DNA from: Nonomuraea solani
Lineage (GTDB): Bacteria; Actinomycetota; Actinomycetes; Streptosporangiales; Streptosporangiaceae
Assembly: GCF_900108335.1 (NCBI RefSeq)
Contig: NZ_FNVT01000025.1
Span: 83,129-147,128, forward strand
DNA: 64,000 nucleotides
Direction: 5' to 3'
The notes beneath the pieces are model-generated. The model searched no databases. It was not told the origin of the DNA and saw nothing but the letters and a program-made list of their open reading frames with translations. Positions 51,368 through 61,985 of this stretch are shown here, piece after piece. The number at the start of each line of letters is the position of its first letter. The first letter of the stretch is position 1. Both the position numbers and the translations under genes were made by a program.

Positions 51368-52276
51368 GTGACACTCAGCCAGCTCGGCGCGTTCGTCTTC
51401 GTCGCCCGCCTCGGCTCGGTCAAGGCGGCCGCGCGGGCGCTCGGGGTCAGCGAGCCCGCGGTCTCCCAGTCGCTGGCCCAGCTCCGCAAACACCTCGGCG
51501 ACCCGCTGGTGACCCGCTCGGGCGACCGGATGGTGCTCACCGAGGGCGGCAGGCGGCTGCTCGGGATCGCCGCCCAAATCGTCGCGCTCGGCGCGGAGGC
51601 CGTCGCCGCCGTCCAGCCCGGCCGCCCCGCCCGCCTGCACGTGGTCATGGACGCGGGCCTGGCCGAGTACGTGGCCGGCCCCCTGCTCTGCCTGTTCACC
51701 CAGCGCAAGCCGGTCGACGCGACCACCGGCGTGGCCGCCACCGCCGAGGTGCCGCTGCTGCTGTCCAGCCGCCTGGCCGACGTCGCGATCGGCGCCCAGG
51801 CGGCGGGGGAGGGCCTGGTGAGCCGCCCGGTGCTGCGCTGCCGCCTCATCGTGGTCGGCTCGCCGCGCGGCCGCCGGGACCACTGGCTGGTCGGCCCCTC
51901 GGGCACCGACCCGGCCAGCGACACCAGCCGGTTGTTACGGTTGTTACGCGTGCCGGAGTCCCACGTACGCGTGTTCGCGAACCAGACGGCGGCCTGGAAG
52001 GCGGCCTCGGAAGGCGCCGGCGTCGCCCCCGCCACCGCCCACCTGGTGACCTCCCAGCTCCGGCGTGGCGACCTGGTCATCGTCGACACGCCCGCCACCC
52101 CGCTGGCCGCCTACTGGTACGCCACCACCCTCGACCCGGCCACCCGCTCGGCCGCGGCGGGCACGTTCCTCGACTTCCTCACCACCCCGGCGGCCACCCA
52201 GACCATGCGCACCCCGGACGACGGCATCCCCCGCAGCCGCTTCCGCCCACCGGTGCACGTGTCGATCTGGAGTTAG
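51368..52276 (+). CDS. LysR-family regulator, CutR-like by position
   Basis: A 302-residue LysR-type protein: N-terminal helix-turn-helix (FVFVARLGSVKAAARALGVSEPAVSQSLAQLRKHLG) and a periplasmic-binding-like effector domain, which here is somewhat short and Ala-rich. GTG at 51368 follows AGGGGAG. It is divergent from coxM; in mycobacteria a LysR-type CutR lies next to the CO-dehydrogenase genes and activates them, so a similar role is likely. The TAG shares TTAG with the convergent aldolase stop. Confidence 0.88.
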   Translation: MTLSQLGAFVFVARLGSVKAAARALGVSEPAVSQSLAQLRKHLGDPLVTRSGDRMVLTEGGRRLLGIAAQIVALGAEAVAAVQPGRPARLHVVMDAGLAEYVAGPLLCLFTQRKPVDATTGVAATAEVPLLLSSRLADVAIGAQAAGEGLVSRPVLRCRLIVVGSPRGRRDHWLVGPSGTDPASDTSRLLRLLRVPESHVRVFANQTAAWKAASEGAGVAPATAHLVTSQLRRGDLVIVDTPATPLAAYWYATTLDPATRSAAAGTFLDFLTTPAATQTMRTPDDGIPRSRFRPPVHVSIWS

Positions 52277-52884
52277 CGCAGGGCGGCGGCCTCCGCGGCC
52301 AGTTTCTCCACGCGGCCCCAGTCGCCGGCCGCGAGCGCGTCGGCCGGGGTCAGCCAGGTGCCGCCGACGCAGCCCACGTTCGGCAGCGCCAGATAGGAGG
52401 CGGCGGTGTCCACCCGGATGCCGCCGGTCGGGCAGAAGCGCACGTCCGGCAGCGGCCCGCCCATCGCCTTGAGGTACGGTACGCCGCCCGCCGCCTCCGC
52501 CGGGAAGAACTTCAGCTCCTTGATCCCGCGCTCGGCCAGCGCCATCACCTCGCTGACGGTCGCCGCGCCCGGCAGGTACGGGACGCCGCTCGCCTCCAGC
52601 GCCTCGACCAGGGACAGGGTCGTACCAGGCGAGACCAGGAACTTCGCCCCGGCCGCCACAGACGATGAAATATCGTCAGAAGTCCGGATCGTCCCCGCGC
52701 CCACCGTCGCCTCGGGCACCTCCTCGGCGATCCTGGCGATGGCCTCGCGGGCGGCGGGCGTGCGCAGGGTCACCTCGATGACCGGCAGGCCACCGGCCAC
52801 CAGCGCCCGGGCCAGCGGGACGGCGGTCCCGGCGTCCTCGATCACCACGACGGGGATCACAGGGGCGAGATCGAGCAGGCTCAT
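52273..52884 (-). CDS. eda: KDPG aldolase (second copy, Entner-Doudoroff operon)
   Basis: A 203-residue class I aldolase with catalytic Glu in PVIEVTLRTP, GAGTIRT, Schiff-base Lys in IKELKFFPAE and CPTGGI phosphate site. Compared with the copy at 41381 it has the more classical KKFFPA-like lysine context. It is last in the zwf-edd-glk-eda order and would complete the Entner-Doudoroff pathway. ATG at 52884 has GGAGAAAG upstream. Confidence 0.93.
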   Translation of the reverse strand: MSLLDLAPVIPVVVIEDAGTAVPLARALVAGGLPVIEVTLRTPAAREAIARIAEEVPEATVGAGTIRTSDDISSSVAAGAKFLVSPGTTLSLVEALEASGVPYLPGAATVSEVMALAERGIKELKFFPAEAAGGVPYLKAMGGPLPDVRFCPTGGIRVDTAASYLALPNVGCVGGTWLTPADALAAGDWGRVEKLAAEAAALR

Positions 52885-52934
52885 GAGCTTCTTTCTCCAA
52901 TAGGCGTGCCGGACACGTGCGGGATAAAGGGGGT

Positions 52935-53891
52935 TCAGCCCACCAGCTCCTTGCGGGCGCGCTGGCTCAGCCAGGCCGCCGCCCCCATCAGTGCCGGCTG
53001 GGGCGCGACGATGAGCGCCGTCCCGATGGCCTCCAGATAGGCGGGCATGTCGGGGTTGGCGGCGAACCGCGTACGGAAGGCACTGGTACGCACACGTTCC
53101 ACGATACGGGGCAGCACTCCGCCGCCCAGATAGACCCCGCCCCGGGCGCCCAGCGTCAGCGCCACGTTGCCGGCGAAGTTGCCGAGCATCCCGCAGAACA
53201 CCTCGACCGTCTCCGCGCACAGCGAGTCGTCCATCCTGGCCACGATGTCCGAGGCGGTCAGATCGGGCGCGGCGACGCCGTTCACCCGGGCCAGCGCGCG
53301 GTGCAGCCGGACCAGGCCCGGCCCCGACAGCACGTGCTCGGCCACGACGTGCGGCAGCCCCATCGCCCGGACGATCTCGAACTCACGCGGCTCCACCACC
53401 GGCACCGTGACGTGCCCGCCCTCGCCGGGGACGGGGGTCCAGCCGTCCGCGGTCGGCACCAGCCCGCCCACGCCCAGCCCCGTCCCGGGACCGAGCACGG
53501 CCTTGACCCCGTGGCCGGGCGGCGGGCCGCCCAGGGACACCAGGTCGTCGCCCTCCAGGTGCGGCAGCGACACGGCCAGCGCCTCGAAGTCGTTGAGCAG
53601 CATCGTGTACGGCACGTCGAGATCCCGCACGGACCCCGCCCACGACGAGTTCGTCAGCCGGTAGTGGTCCCCGTCGATCGGCCCCGCCACGGCCAGGCAG
53701 GCCGCGCCGGGACGTACCCCGCCCGCGTGTTCCGCGAGGTAGGCGGTCACGGCCTCCGGCAGGGTGGGATAGTCGGCCCCGGCCAGGACCGCGACGTTCG
53801 ACGGCCGCGCCCCCAGCGACGTGACCAGGCCGAACCGGGCGTTGGTGCCCCCGATGTCGGCGACGAGCCACGGAAGGTCAAAGGCACTCAC
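52935..53891 (-). CDS. glk: Glucokinase (Glk family)
   Basis: A 318-residue ATP-dependent glucokinase of the proteobacterial Glk type (PF02685), not ROK. Visible: LVADIGGTNARFGLV (phosphate 1), LNDFEALAVSLP (catalytic Asp), LGPGTGLGVGGLV and the VYLGGGVLPRI adenosine region. It makes glucose-6-phosphate for zwf. GTG at 53891 is preceded by GGAGG with 6-nt spacing; longer frames lack this. It lies 118 nt downstream of edd on the same strand. Such Glk proteins are less usual in actinomycetes, where ROK glucokinases dominate. Confidence 0.92.
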   Translation of the reverse strand: MSAFDLPWLVADIGGTNARFGLVTSLGARPSNVAVLAGADYPTLPEAVTAYLAEHAGGVRPGAACLAVAGPIDGDHYRLTNSSWAGSVRDLDVPYTMLLNDFEALAVSLPHLEGDDLVSLGGPPPGHGVKAVLGPGTGLGVGGLVPTADGWTPVPGEGGHVTVPVVEPREFEIVRAMGLPHVVAEHVLSGPGLVRLHRALARVNGVAAPDLTASDIVARMDDSLCAETVEVFCGMLGNFAGNVALTLGARGGVYLGGGVLPRIVERVRTSAFRTRFAANPDMPAYLEAIGTALIVAPQPALMGAAAWLSQRARKELVG

Positions 53892-54009
53892 GGCATACCT
53901 CCGGCATTCAGGGCGGCGTCGAGATCCCGGAGCATGGTGTCCCATAGGAGGTTGGGAGCGCGTACCGCACGCCAAACGGGCATAAAGCACGTTATAGGCA
54001 GATGACCGG

Positions 54010-55953
54010 TCACCGCGCCAGTCCGGCGGGCCGCGCGCCGAGCGGCGCGCCCGTCTCCAGGTGCGAGGAGCCCGCCTCGGCCGGGAAGCCCAGGCCGGGG
54101 CCGTGGTGCGGCGACTCGGCGCCGCTCACCCCGAAGATCCCCGCGCCCTGCTCGGCGTGCCCGGCCATCCGGCGGAACGCCGCGAACAGCTCGCGGCCCG
54201 TGCCGACCCACTGCGCGTCGCTCAGCGGGCGGCCCTCGGGCGTGCGCCGCGCCAGCTCCTCGGCGGGAACCAGCAGCTCCAGCGTGCCCGCCGCCGAGTC
54301 CAGCCTGATCACGTCACCCTCGCGCACCAGCGCGATCGGTCCGCCGTCGGCCGCCTCGGGCGACAGGTGGATGGCCGCCGGCACCTTGCCGGACGCGCCC
54401 GACATGCGGCCGTCGGTGACGATCGCCACCCGCTGCCCCCTGTCGAGCAGCACCGCCAGCGGCGGCGTGAGCTTGTGCAGCTCCGGCATGCCGTTCGCGC
54501 TCGGCCCCTGGTAGCGGATGACGGCCACGAAGTCCTGCCCGTCCAGCTCGCCCGTCTCGAACGCCTTCAGCAGGTCGAGCTGGTCGTCGAACACCTTCGC
54601 AGGCGCCTCGATGACCAGGTGCTCCGGCTTGACCGCCGAGACCTTGCTGACCGCGCGGCCCAGGTTGCCCGCCAGCATGTGGATGCCGCCGTCGGCCGAG
54701 AACGGCTTCGCGACCGGCCGCAGCACGTCCAGGTCGGCACTGCCGCCGGTGACCGGCGACCAGACCAGCTCGCCGTCCACCAGCTCGGGGGCCTCGCGGT
54801 AGCGGTCGAGGCCGGGACCGGCCACCGTCATGACGTCGGCGTGCAGCAGCCCCTCGTCGATCAGATCGCCGATGAGCACCTGCATGCCGCCGGCGTCGCG
54901 GAAGTGGTTCACGTCCGCCTGGCCGTTGGGGTAGATCTTGGTGAGCGACGGCACGACCTCCGACAGCCGGGCCAGATCGTCCCAGGTCAGGACGATGCCC
55001 GCGGCCGCCGCCATGGCCACCAGGTGCAGCGTGTGGTTCGTGGAGCCACCGGTCGCCAGCAGCGCGACGCAGGCGTTCACGATGGACTTCTCGTCGACCA
55101 GCTCGCCGATCGGCGTGTACGCGTCGCCGTGCGCGGTGATCTCCACCGCCCGGCGCCCGGCCGCCGCGGTCAGGGCGTGCCGCAGCTCGGTGTGCGGGTT
55201 GACGAACGTCGAACCCGGCAGGTGCAGGCCCATGACCTCCATCAGCGCCTGGTTGGAGTTCGCGGTGCCGTAGAAGGTGCAGGTGCCGGGGGAGTGGTAC
55301 GACTTCGCCTCGGCGTCCAGCAGCTCGTCCCTGCCGACCTTGCCCTCGGCGAAGAGCTGGCGGGTACGCGCCTTGACCTTGTTCGGCAGCCCGGAGGTCA
55401 TCGGCCCGGCCGGCACGAAGATCGCGGGCAGGTGCCCGAAGTGCAGCGCCCCGATGAACAGCCCCGGCACGATCTTGTCGCACACGCCCAGCAGCAGCGA
55501 GGCGTCGAACATGTCGTGCGACAGCGCGATCGCGGCCGACATGGCGATCACGTCACGGCTGTACAGCGACAGCTCCATGCCCGCCCGGCCCTGCGTGATG
55601 CCGTCGCACATCGCGGGCACGCCGCCGGCCACCTGCGCCACGCCGCCGGCCGCGCGCACGGCCGCCTTCAGCTCCGGCGGGTACGTCTCGTACGGCTGGT
55701 GGGCGGACAACATGTCGTTGTAGCTGGTCACGATGGCGACGCCGGGCTTGGCCGTACCGCGCAGGGCGGGCTTGTCCTCGGCCGAGGCGCCCGCGAAACC
55801 GTGCGCCAGGTTGGCGCACCCCAGGTGCGCCCGCGCCGGGCCCTTCGCCCGCGCGGCCTCGGCTTCGCGCCGGATCCGCTCCAGGTACGCGGTACGGCTG
55901 GCCAGGCTCCGCTCGGCGATCCGATCGGTGACGTCCTGGATGACGGGGTTCAC
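54010..55953 (-). CDS. edd: 6-phosphogluconate dehydratase
   Basis: A 647-residue [4Fe-4S] dehydratase of the IlvD/Edd family that turns 6-phosphogluconate into KDPG. It has SYNDMLSAHQPYETYP, GVPAMCDGITQGRAGMELSL and LLLGVCDKIVPG with cluster cysteines, KSYHSPGTCTFYGTANSNQ, and DGRMSGASGKVPAAIHL near the C-terminus. The length and C-terminal extension fit Edd rather than IlvD. GTG at 55953 follows GGAGG with 5-nt spacing. It lies 67 nt after zwf. This is the key enzyme identifying the Entner-Doudoroff pathway here. Confidence 0.94.
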   Translation of the reverse strand: MNPVIQDVTDRIAERSLASRTAYLERIRREAEAARAKGPARAHLGCANLAHGFAGASAEDKPALRGTAKPGVAIVTSYNDMLSAHQPYETYPPELKAAVRAAGGVAQVAGGVPAMCDGITQGRAGMELSLYSRDVIAMSAAIALSHDMFDASLLLGVCDKIVPGLFIGALHFGHLPAIFVPAGPMTSGLPNKVKARTRQLFAEGKVGRDELLDAEAKSYHSPGTCTFYGTANSNQALMEVMGLHLPGSTFVNPHTELRHALTAAAGRRAVEITAHGDAYTPIGELVDEKSIVNACVALLATGGSTNHTLHLVAMAAAAGIVLTWDDLARLSEVVPSLTKIYPNGQADVNHFRDAGGMQVLIGDLIDEGLLHADVMTVAGPGLDRYREAPELVDGELVWSPVTGGSADLDVLRPVAKPFSADGGIHMLAGNLGRAVSKVSAVKPEHLVIEAPAKVFDDQLDLLKAFETGELDGQDFVAVIRYQGPSANGMPELHKLTPPLAVLLDRGQRVAIVTDGRMSGASGKVPAAIHLSPEAADGGPIALVREGDVIRLDSAAGTLELLVPAEELARRTPEGRPLSDAQWVGTGRELFAAFRRMAGHAEQGAGIFGVSGAESPHHGPGLGFPAEAGSSHLETGAPLGARPAGLAR

Positions 55954-56020
55954 AGGCCCTCCTTCGTCGGGTCGGCGAACCCGAGGTTGCTGCGTCTGAT
56001 GGTTCGCTCGCTGCGCTCGT

Positions 56021-57499
<1,479 letters not shown>

Positions 57500-57594
57500 G
57501 GTGAAGCACTCCGATGATCTACCAAAGCAGGGACAGAACGGACACTAACGAGAGTTCGGTTCGTACACAAGCGGAGTTTTGGCATTTGAGATGA

Positions 57595-57610
57595 AAAAGT
57601 CGCGACTTTT
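57595..57610. promoter_or_regulatory. Perfect 16-bp palindrome between zwf and ROK genes
   Basis: AAAAGTCGCGACTTTT, with further near-symmetry (ATGA...TCAT) outside, lies in the AT-richer 143-bp divergent region. It is a strong candidate operator for the adjacent ROK regulator controlling itself and the Entner-Doudoroff genes. Ten bases of one arm recur before kdgK at 40382-40391. Confidence 0.7.
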
Positions 57611-57642
57611 CATGACACAACCCCATGTGGTTCACTTAACCG

Positions 57643-58851
57643 ATGCCACGACGTACCGCCGCGACCCTCGCCACGAGTGGCGAGGTCCTCCGCCTCATCC
57701 GCACCGGTGAGGCCGTGACGCGGGCCGACCTCGGCCGGGTGACCGGCCTGTCGCGTCCCGCGGTGCAGTTGCGCGTCGGTGAGCTGCTGGAACGCGGCCT
57801 CGTCGTGGAGCGAGACGACGCCCCGTCCACGGGCGGGCGGCCGCCGGTGCGGCTGGAGTTCAACGCCGCGGGCGGCGTCGTGCTGGTCGCGGCGCTCGGC
57901 GCCTCACGGACCCGCGTGGCCGTCTGCGACCTGGCCGGGGGGGAGCTGGCCGGGCGCGAGTTCACGATGGACGTGGAGCAGGGGCCCGACATCGTCCTGC
58001 CGGTCATCATGGACACCTGGGACGAACTGCTCGCCGACCGGCCGCCCTCCATGATCCGGGGCGTCGGGATGGGCGTGCCGGCGACGGTGGAGTTCGCGCA
58101 GGGCCGTACGGAGAGCGCCCGCGTGATGGCCTCGTGGACCGGCGTGGTGATCCCGCCGATCATCCGGGAGCGTTTCCCCGTGCCCGTCCTCGTGGACAAC
58201 GACGTGAACGTGCTGGCCATCGGCGAGCACCGGGGCGCGTACCCCGAACTGGACGACCTGATGTTCGTGAAGATCTCCACCCGGATCGGCGCGGGCGTGA
58301 TCGCCGGCGGCGGCATCCTGCGCGGCGCGCTGGGCGCGGCGGGGGAGATCGGGCACATCCCGGTGCCGGCCGGTGGTGGCGTGCTGTGCCGCTGCGGCAA
58401 CTACGACTGCGTCGACTCCGTGGCCAGCGGCACCGCGCTCCTGCGCGACCTGCGGGCCAAGGGCAAGGACGTCAAGACGATCGCCGACGTGACGGCCCTC
58501 GTCCGGGCGGGCGACGCCGAGACCATGGCCACGGTCCGCGAGGCCGGCCGCCACATCGGCGAGGTGCTGGCCGGGGCGGTCAACATCCTGAACCCGTCGA
58601 TGGTGGTGCTCGGCGGGGACATGGCGGAGGCGTTCGGGCCGCTCGTGTCCAGCATCCGCGAGGTCGTCTACCGCCGCTCCACCGCTCTGGCCACCCGGCG
58701 GCTGCGCATCGAGCCGAGCCGGTTGGGGGCGGGGGCGGGGATCAGCGGGTGTGCGGTGATGGTGCTCGATCATGTGCTGTCGCCGGACGCGGTGGACGAG
58801 ACGATGACGGTCTCGGTCCTCCGCCGTGACCGCGCCGCCGCCTCAAGCTGA
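57643..58851 (+). CDS. ROK-family transcriptional regulator
   Basis: A 402-residue protein: N-terminal winged helix (RRTAATLATSGEVLRLIRTGEAVTRADLGRVTGLSRPAVQLRV region, about 3-65) plus a ROK sugar-kinase-like domain. In the latter VLVDNDVNVLAIGE, AAGEIGHIPV and the zinc motif CRCGNYDCVDS are seen, so sugar binding is likely. The DNA-binding part makes it a regulator, not a glucokinase. It is divergent from zwf with a palindrome between, hence the probable glucose-responsive regulator of the zwf-edd-glk-eda genes. ATG at 57643 lacks a clear ribosome site and may be leaderless. Confidence 0.9.
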   Translation: MPRRTAATLATSGEVLRLIRTGEAVTRADLGRVTGLSRPAVQLRVGELLERGLVVERDDAPSTGGRPPVRLEFNAAGGVVLVAALGASRTRVAVCDLAGGELAGREFTMDVEQGPDIVLPVIMDTWDELLADRPPSMIRGVGMGVPATVEFAQGRTESARVMASWTGVVIPPIIRERFPVPVLVDNDVNVLAIGEHRGAYPELDDLMFVKISTRIGAGVIAGGGILRGALGAAGEIGHIPVPAGGGVLCRCGNYDCVDSVASGTALLRDLRAKGKDVKTIADVTALVRAGDAETMATVREAGRHIGEVLAGAVNILNPSMVVLGGDMAEAFGPLVSSIREVVYRRSTALATRRLRIEPSRLGAGAGISGCAVMVLDHVLSPDAVDETMTVSVLRRDRAAASS

Positions 58852-59130
58852 CCCACCGGCGCACCTGGCACGTCACGGCACAGGCACCCCCATCGGCGAC
58901 CCCACCACCTGCCCCGACACTCCCCACCACCTTCCCGCCTTGCCCTTCCCGGCTCGCCCTTCCCGGCTCCCCCTTCCTGCCTTGCCCTTCCCGCCTTACC
59001 CCCGAGGCCCGCCCTGATCGGCCCACCCGGCGCGCGCCTGGTTAGCGCCCACCCAGCGCCCCCATGCATGGCCCCCTTCACCGCCCCAACTGGCCATGTG
59101 CACTCGGGGGCACCGCCTTCGGCGGGGGGT
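58852..59130. repeat. Pyrimidine-rich low-complexity intergenic DNA
   Basis: The gap between the convergent ROK and ABC-F genes contains an array of short C/T-rich units (CCCTTCCCGGCTCG, CCTTGCCCTTCCCG) at about 58930-59000, then degenerate GC-rich sequence. No supported gene or hairpin stands out; it is probably non-coding spacer with transcription-end function. Confidence 0.5.
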
Positions 59131-60651
59131 TCAGACATCCCAGCGAGCCTCATCGCTCTCCCTCACCCGCCCATCCGCCCCGAACACCAGATACCGATCG
59201 AGATCATCGGCGAACCACCGATCGTGCGTGACGGCCACCACCGTGCCCTCGAACTCGCCCAGCCCCACCTGCAATGCCTCCGCACTGGCCAGGTCCAGGT
59301 TGTCGGTCGGCTCATCGAGCAGCAGCAACGTCGCCCCGGACAACTCCAGCAACAGGATCTGCAGCCGGGCCTGCTGCCCACCCGAAAGGGTCTCGAACGG
59401 CTGTCCGCCCGCCGGAGCCAGCTCGTACCGGGCCAGCGCCGCCATGGCGTCGTTGCGGGTCATCGCGTACTCGCGCATCACCACCTCGGCGGCGGACCGC
59501 CCGAGTAGGTCGGGCCGCACATGCGTCTGCGCGAAATAGCCGGGCGCGACCCTGGCGCCCAGCCGGGCCACCCCGGTGTGCGCGATCGGCTCACCGGCCA
59601 GCAGCCGTAGGAAGTGGGACTTCCCGGTCCCGTTCAGCCCGAGGACGCCGACGCGCTCGCCGTACCAGATCTCGGTGGAGAACGGCCGCAACAGCCCGCT
59701 CAACTCCAGCCCCTCACAGACGACGGCCCGTTTGCCGGTACGCCCTCCGCGCAGTCTGATCCGTACGTTCTGCTCCTTGGGCGCCCGCTGCGGCGGCCCC
59801 GCCCGTTCGAACCGCTCCAGCCGCGTCACCGCCGACTGGTACGCCCCCGCCAGCGCGTCATTGTTGGCCGACCGCTGCCGCAGCTCCTCCAGCCGCTCCT
59901 TACGTCTCCGGCGAGCCTCGGCATACCCGGCGAACCCACCCCCGTGCACCCACACGCCCCGCCCTTCGACGGTGACGATCCGATCGGCCGCCTCCGCCAG
60001 CAGCCGCCGATCGTGCGAAACGAGCAGCACGGTCTTACCCGACCCCCGGATGGCCCGCTCAAGCCACTGCTTCCCTCGTACGTCCAGGTAGTTGTCCGGC
60101 TCGTCCAGCAGCAACACCTCATCGGGCCCCCGCAGCAGCGCCTCCAGCATGAGCCGCTTCTGCTCCCCGCCCGACAAGGTCGCCAGGCTCCGCTCCTTGA
60201 CCTCCTCGTACGCCAGCCCCAGCGCCTCGGTCGCACAGACGTCCCACACGACCTCGAGCTCGTAACCCCCGGCGTCGGCATAGTCGGCGATGGCCTGCGC
60301 GTAGGCGAGCTGACGCGGCTCATCATCCCGCAACAAGATCGCCGCTTCCGCCCTCTCAACAGCCAGAGCCGCCTCCCTGACCCGTACGGGCGCCACATGC
60401 AACAGCAGATCCCGCACGCTCCCTTCACCGAGAAACTGCCGCATCACCCCCACGCCACCCGCGACCACGACACGCCCCTCAACAGGAAGAAGCTCGCCGG
60501 CGATCAGCCGCAACAACGTGCTCTTCCCGGCTCCGTTGGGCCCGACGAGCGCCGCCTTGACCCCATCCCCGACCTTGAACGAAGCCTCCACCAGCAACGG
60601 CCGCCCATCAGGCAGCAGATAAGTCACATCACTGACCTCGATATGCCCCAC
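59131..60651 (-). CDS. ABC-F family ATPase
   Basis: A 506-residue soluble protein with two ABC ATPase domains. First: Walker A GPNGAGKST, signature LSGGEQKR, Walker B VLLLDEPDNYLD. Linker about 230-290 with an Arg/Lys-rich helical segment (ARRRRKERLEELRQRS). Second: GLNGTGKS, LSGGQQAR, LLLLDEPTDNLD. No membrane domain, so it belongs to ABC-F proteins acting on the ribosome, either translation factors or antibiotic-protection proteins. GTG at 60651 is preceded by GGAGGAGG; a longer frame to 60726 would overlap the divergent promoter. Divergent TetR gene suggests regulated, perhaps drug-related expression. Confidence 0.88.
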   Translation of the reverse strand: MGHIEVSDVTYLLPDGRPLLVEASFKVGDGVKAALVGPNGAGKSTLLRLIAGELLPVEGRVVVAGGVGVMRQFLGEGSVRDLLLHVAPVRVREAALAVERAEAAILLRDDEPRQLAYAQAIADYADAGGYELEVVWDVCATEALGLAYEEVKERSLATLSGGEQKRLMLEALLRGPDEVLLLDEPDNYLDVRGKQWLERAIRGSGKTVLLVSHDRRLLAEAADRIVTVEGRGVWVHGGGFAGYAEARRRRKERLEELRQRSANNDALAGAYQSAVTRLERFERAGPPQRAPKEQNVRIRLRGGRTGKRAVVCEGLELSGLLRPFSTEIWYGERVGVLGLNGTGKSHFLRLLAGEPIAHTGVARLGARVAPGYFAQTHVRPDLLGRSAAEVVMREYAMTRNDAMAALARYELAPAGGQPFETLSGGQQARLQILLLELSGATLLLLDEPTDNLDLASAEALQVGLGEFEGTVVAVTHDRWFADDLDRYLVFGADGRVRESDEARWDV

Positions 60652-60725
60652 GACCGCCTCCTCCGGACCAAGGTTCCATTCACTAGACCATCGATCCGGT
60701 AACCCGTACAACGTATTATTTCCCA

Positions 60726-61796
60726 ATGAGCAACGTGTGGTCCCGCCCTCCGAAGGCCCCCAGGCAGACCCTGACCCTGGACCGAATCGTCCAAGAGGCC
60801 CTGGCCCTTCTGGACGAGGAAGGCGTCTCCCGCCTGACCATGCGCCGCCTGGCGGAACGCCTGAACACGGGCTCGACCACCCTCTACTGGCACGTCAAAA
60901 CCAAAGACGACGTCCTGGACCTGGCCCTGGACGCCGTCTTCCGCGAAGTCCGCCTCCCCACCTCACCCGAGCCCCCGCAGCCAACCGAAACGACGGCGTC
61001 GGCCATGAGCCAGACTGAGGGCGCGGCCGGGTCCGCGGCTCCAGCTAATGACTCGGCAGGGACAGCGCTACACCGCTTCGCACCCGCCCCCCACCGGACA
61101 CCGCCCTCCCAGCCCGGTCCTCAGCCCGGCTCCCAGCCCGGCTCCCCGTCCGGTCCTCAGCCCGGCTCTCAGCCCGGCTCCCAGCCCAACCTCCATCTCG
61201 GCGCCCAGTCCGGTTCCTATCCGGCGCTGGCGTCGTCGGCGGCTGCCGGTCGCGGACACGTGCACGTGCCGACAGACGGCTGGCGAACCCACGTGGACGG
61301 GGCGACCGCCGATTGGCAGGCAGACGCTGATGGGGTGAACGGCGGCGGGCAGGTAGACGCTGACGGGAGGGCCGATGGCCGGCAAGCACAGGTGCATGGG
61401 GGAGCCGGCGACTGGCAGGCGCAGGTGCGTGGGCTGATGCGCGGCTGGCGGGCGGCCCTGTTGCGTCACCCATGGTCGGCCACCATCCTCGACCGCCCGC
61501 TCATGGGCCCGAACGCACTGGCACGCACCGAGTTCCTGTACGAAACGCTCACCGCCGCCGGTTTCACCGCCCCGAAGGCCGCCGCCTTCAGCCTCTCCAA
61601 CTACGTCATGGGCTCGGTCATCATGCAGGTGACGTGGGAAGACCGCGAGGAGTCGGACACCGGCACGTTCCTGCGCGACCGAGCGGACCGCTATCCGGCC
61701 CTGGCCGAGCACGGCCTGGACCACGAATGGGACGCCACGTTCGACGACGGCCTCGGCTACCTCCTGGACGGCATGGAACTCGCCCGTAAGAAGTAG
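60726..61796 (+). CDS. TetR-family regulator with long low-complexity insertion
   Basis: A 356-residue protein. Residues 10-65 are a TetR helix-turn-helix (LDRIVQEALALLDEEGVSRLTMRRLAERLNTGSTTLYWHV span) and 229-356 a TetR_C ligand domain (DWQAQVRGLMRGWRAALLRHPW onwards). Between them, about residues 80-228 are unlike other TetR proteins: a Pro/Gly/Ser/Gln stretch with PGSQPG repeats (126-155) and a Gly/Asp-rich part where DGWRTHV, ADWQADA and GDWQAQV look like degraded copies of the first motif of the C-domain. Usual length is about 210. It is divergent from the ABC-F gene, its probable target. The frame is intact. Confidence 0.85.
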   Translation: MSNVWSRPPKAPRQTLTLDRIVQEALALLDEEGVSRLTMRRLAERLNTGSTTLYWHVKTKDDVLDLALDAVFREVRLPTSPEPPQPTETTASAMSQTEGAAGSAAPANDSAGTALHRFAPAPHRTPPSQPGPQPGSQPGSPSGPQPGSQPGSQPNLHLGAQSGSYPALASSAAAGRGHVHVPTDGWRTHVDGATADWQADADGVNGGGQVDADGRADGRQAQVHGGAGDWQAQVRGLMRGWRAALLRHPWSATILDRPLMGPNALARTEFLYETLTAAGFTAPKAAAFSLSNYVMGSVIMQVTWEDREESDTGTFLRDRADRYPALAEHGLDHEWDATFDDGLGYLLDGMELARKK

Positions 61797-61823
61797 CCCG
61801 GCAGAGAGCACCGGGAACGCGAA

Positions 61824-61939
61824 AGGCCGGCTCACGTGAGCCGGCCTGGCGGAACGGCGGCTCGAGTGAGCCGACCTGGTGAAAAGACTGGCTTTGGTGA
61901 GCCGACCTGATGAACGGGCCGGCTCGAGCGAGCCGGCCC
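61824..61939. terminator. Array of four tandem hairpins between convergent genes
   Basis: Four imperfect units with a period of about 31 bp each contain a GGCTC-N4-GAGCC-type dyad. The first (61824-61847) is a perfect 24-bp palindrome with core CTCACGTGAG; the second is CGGCTC/GAGCCG (61858-61873); the third is degenerate; the fourth has a 10-bp stem GGGCCGGCTC/GAGCCGGCCC (61916-61939). It lies between the stops of the TetR and exporter genes and should terminate both. Confidence 0.75.
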
Positions 61940-61985
61940 GTAGATGGTGTCCTCGGTGACCGAGCGGCCCTGCGGCAGCTCGGCC

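Noticed and set aside
57643..58851. ROK gene as a glucokinase
   Set aside because: An N-terminal winged helix precedes the ROK domain and a separate glk lies in the same cluster, so a regulator is the better call.
61824..61939. CRISPR-like array
   Set aside because: The units are contiguous imperfect dyads with no unique spacers of constant length and no cas genes nearby.
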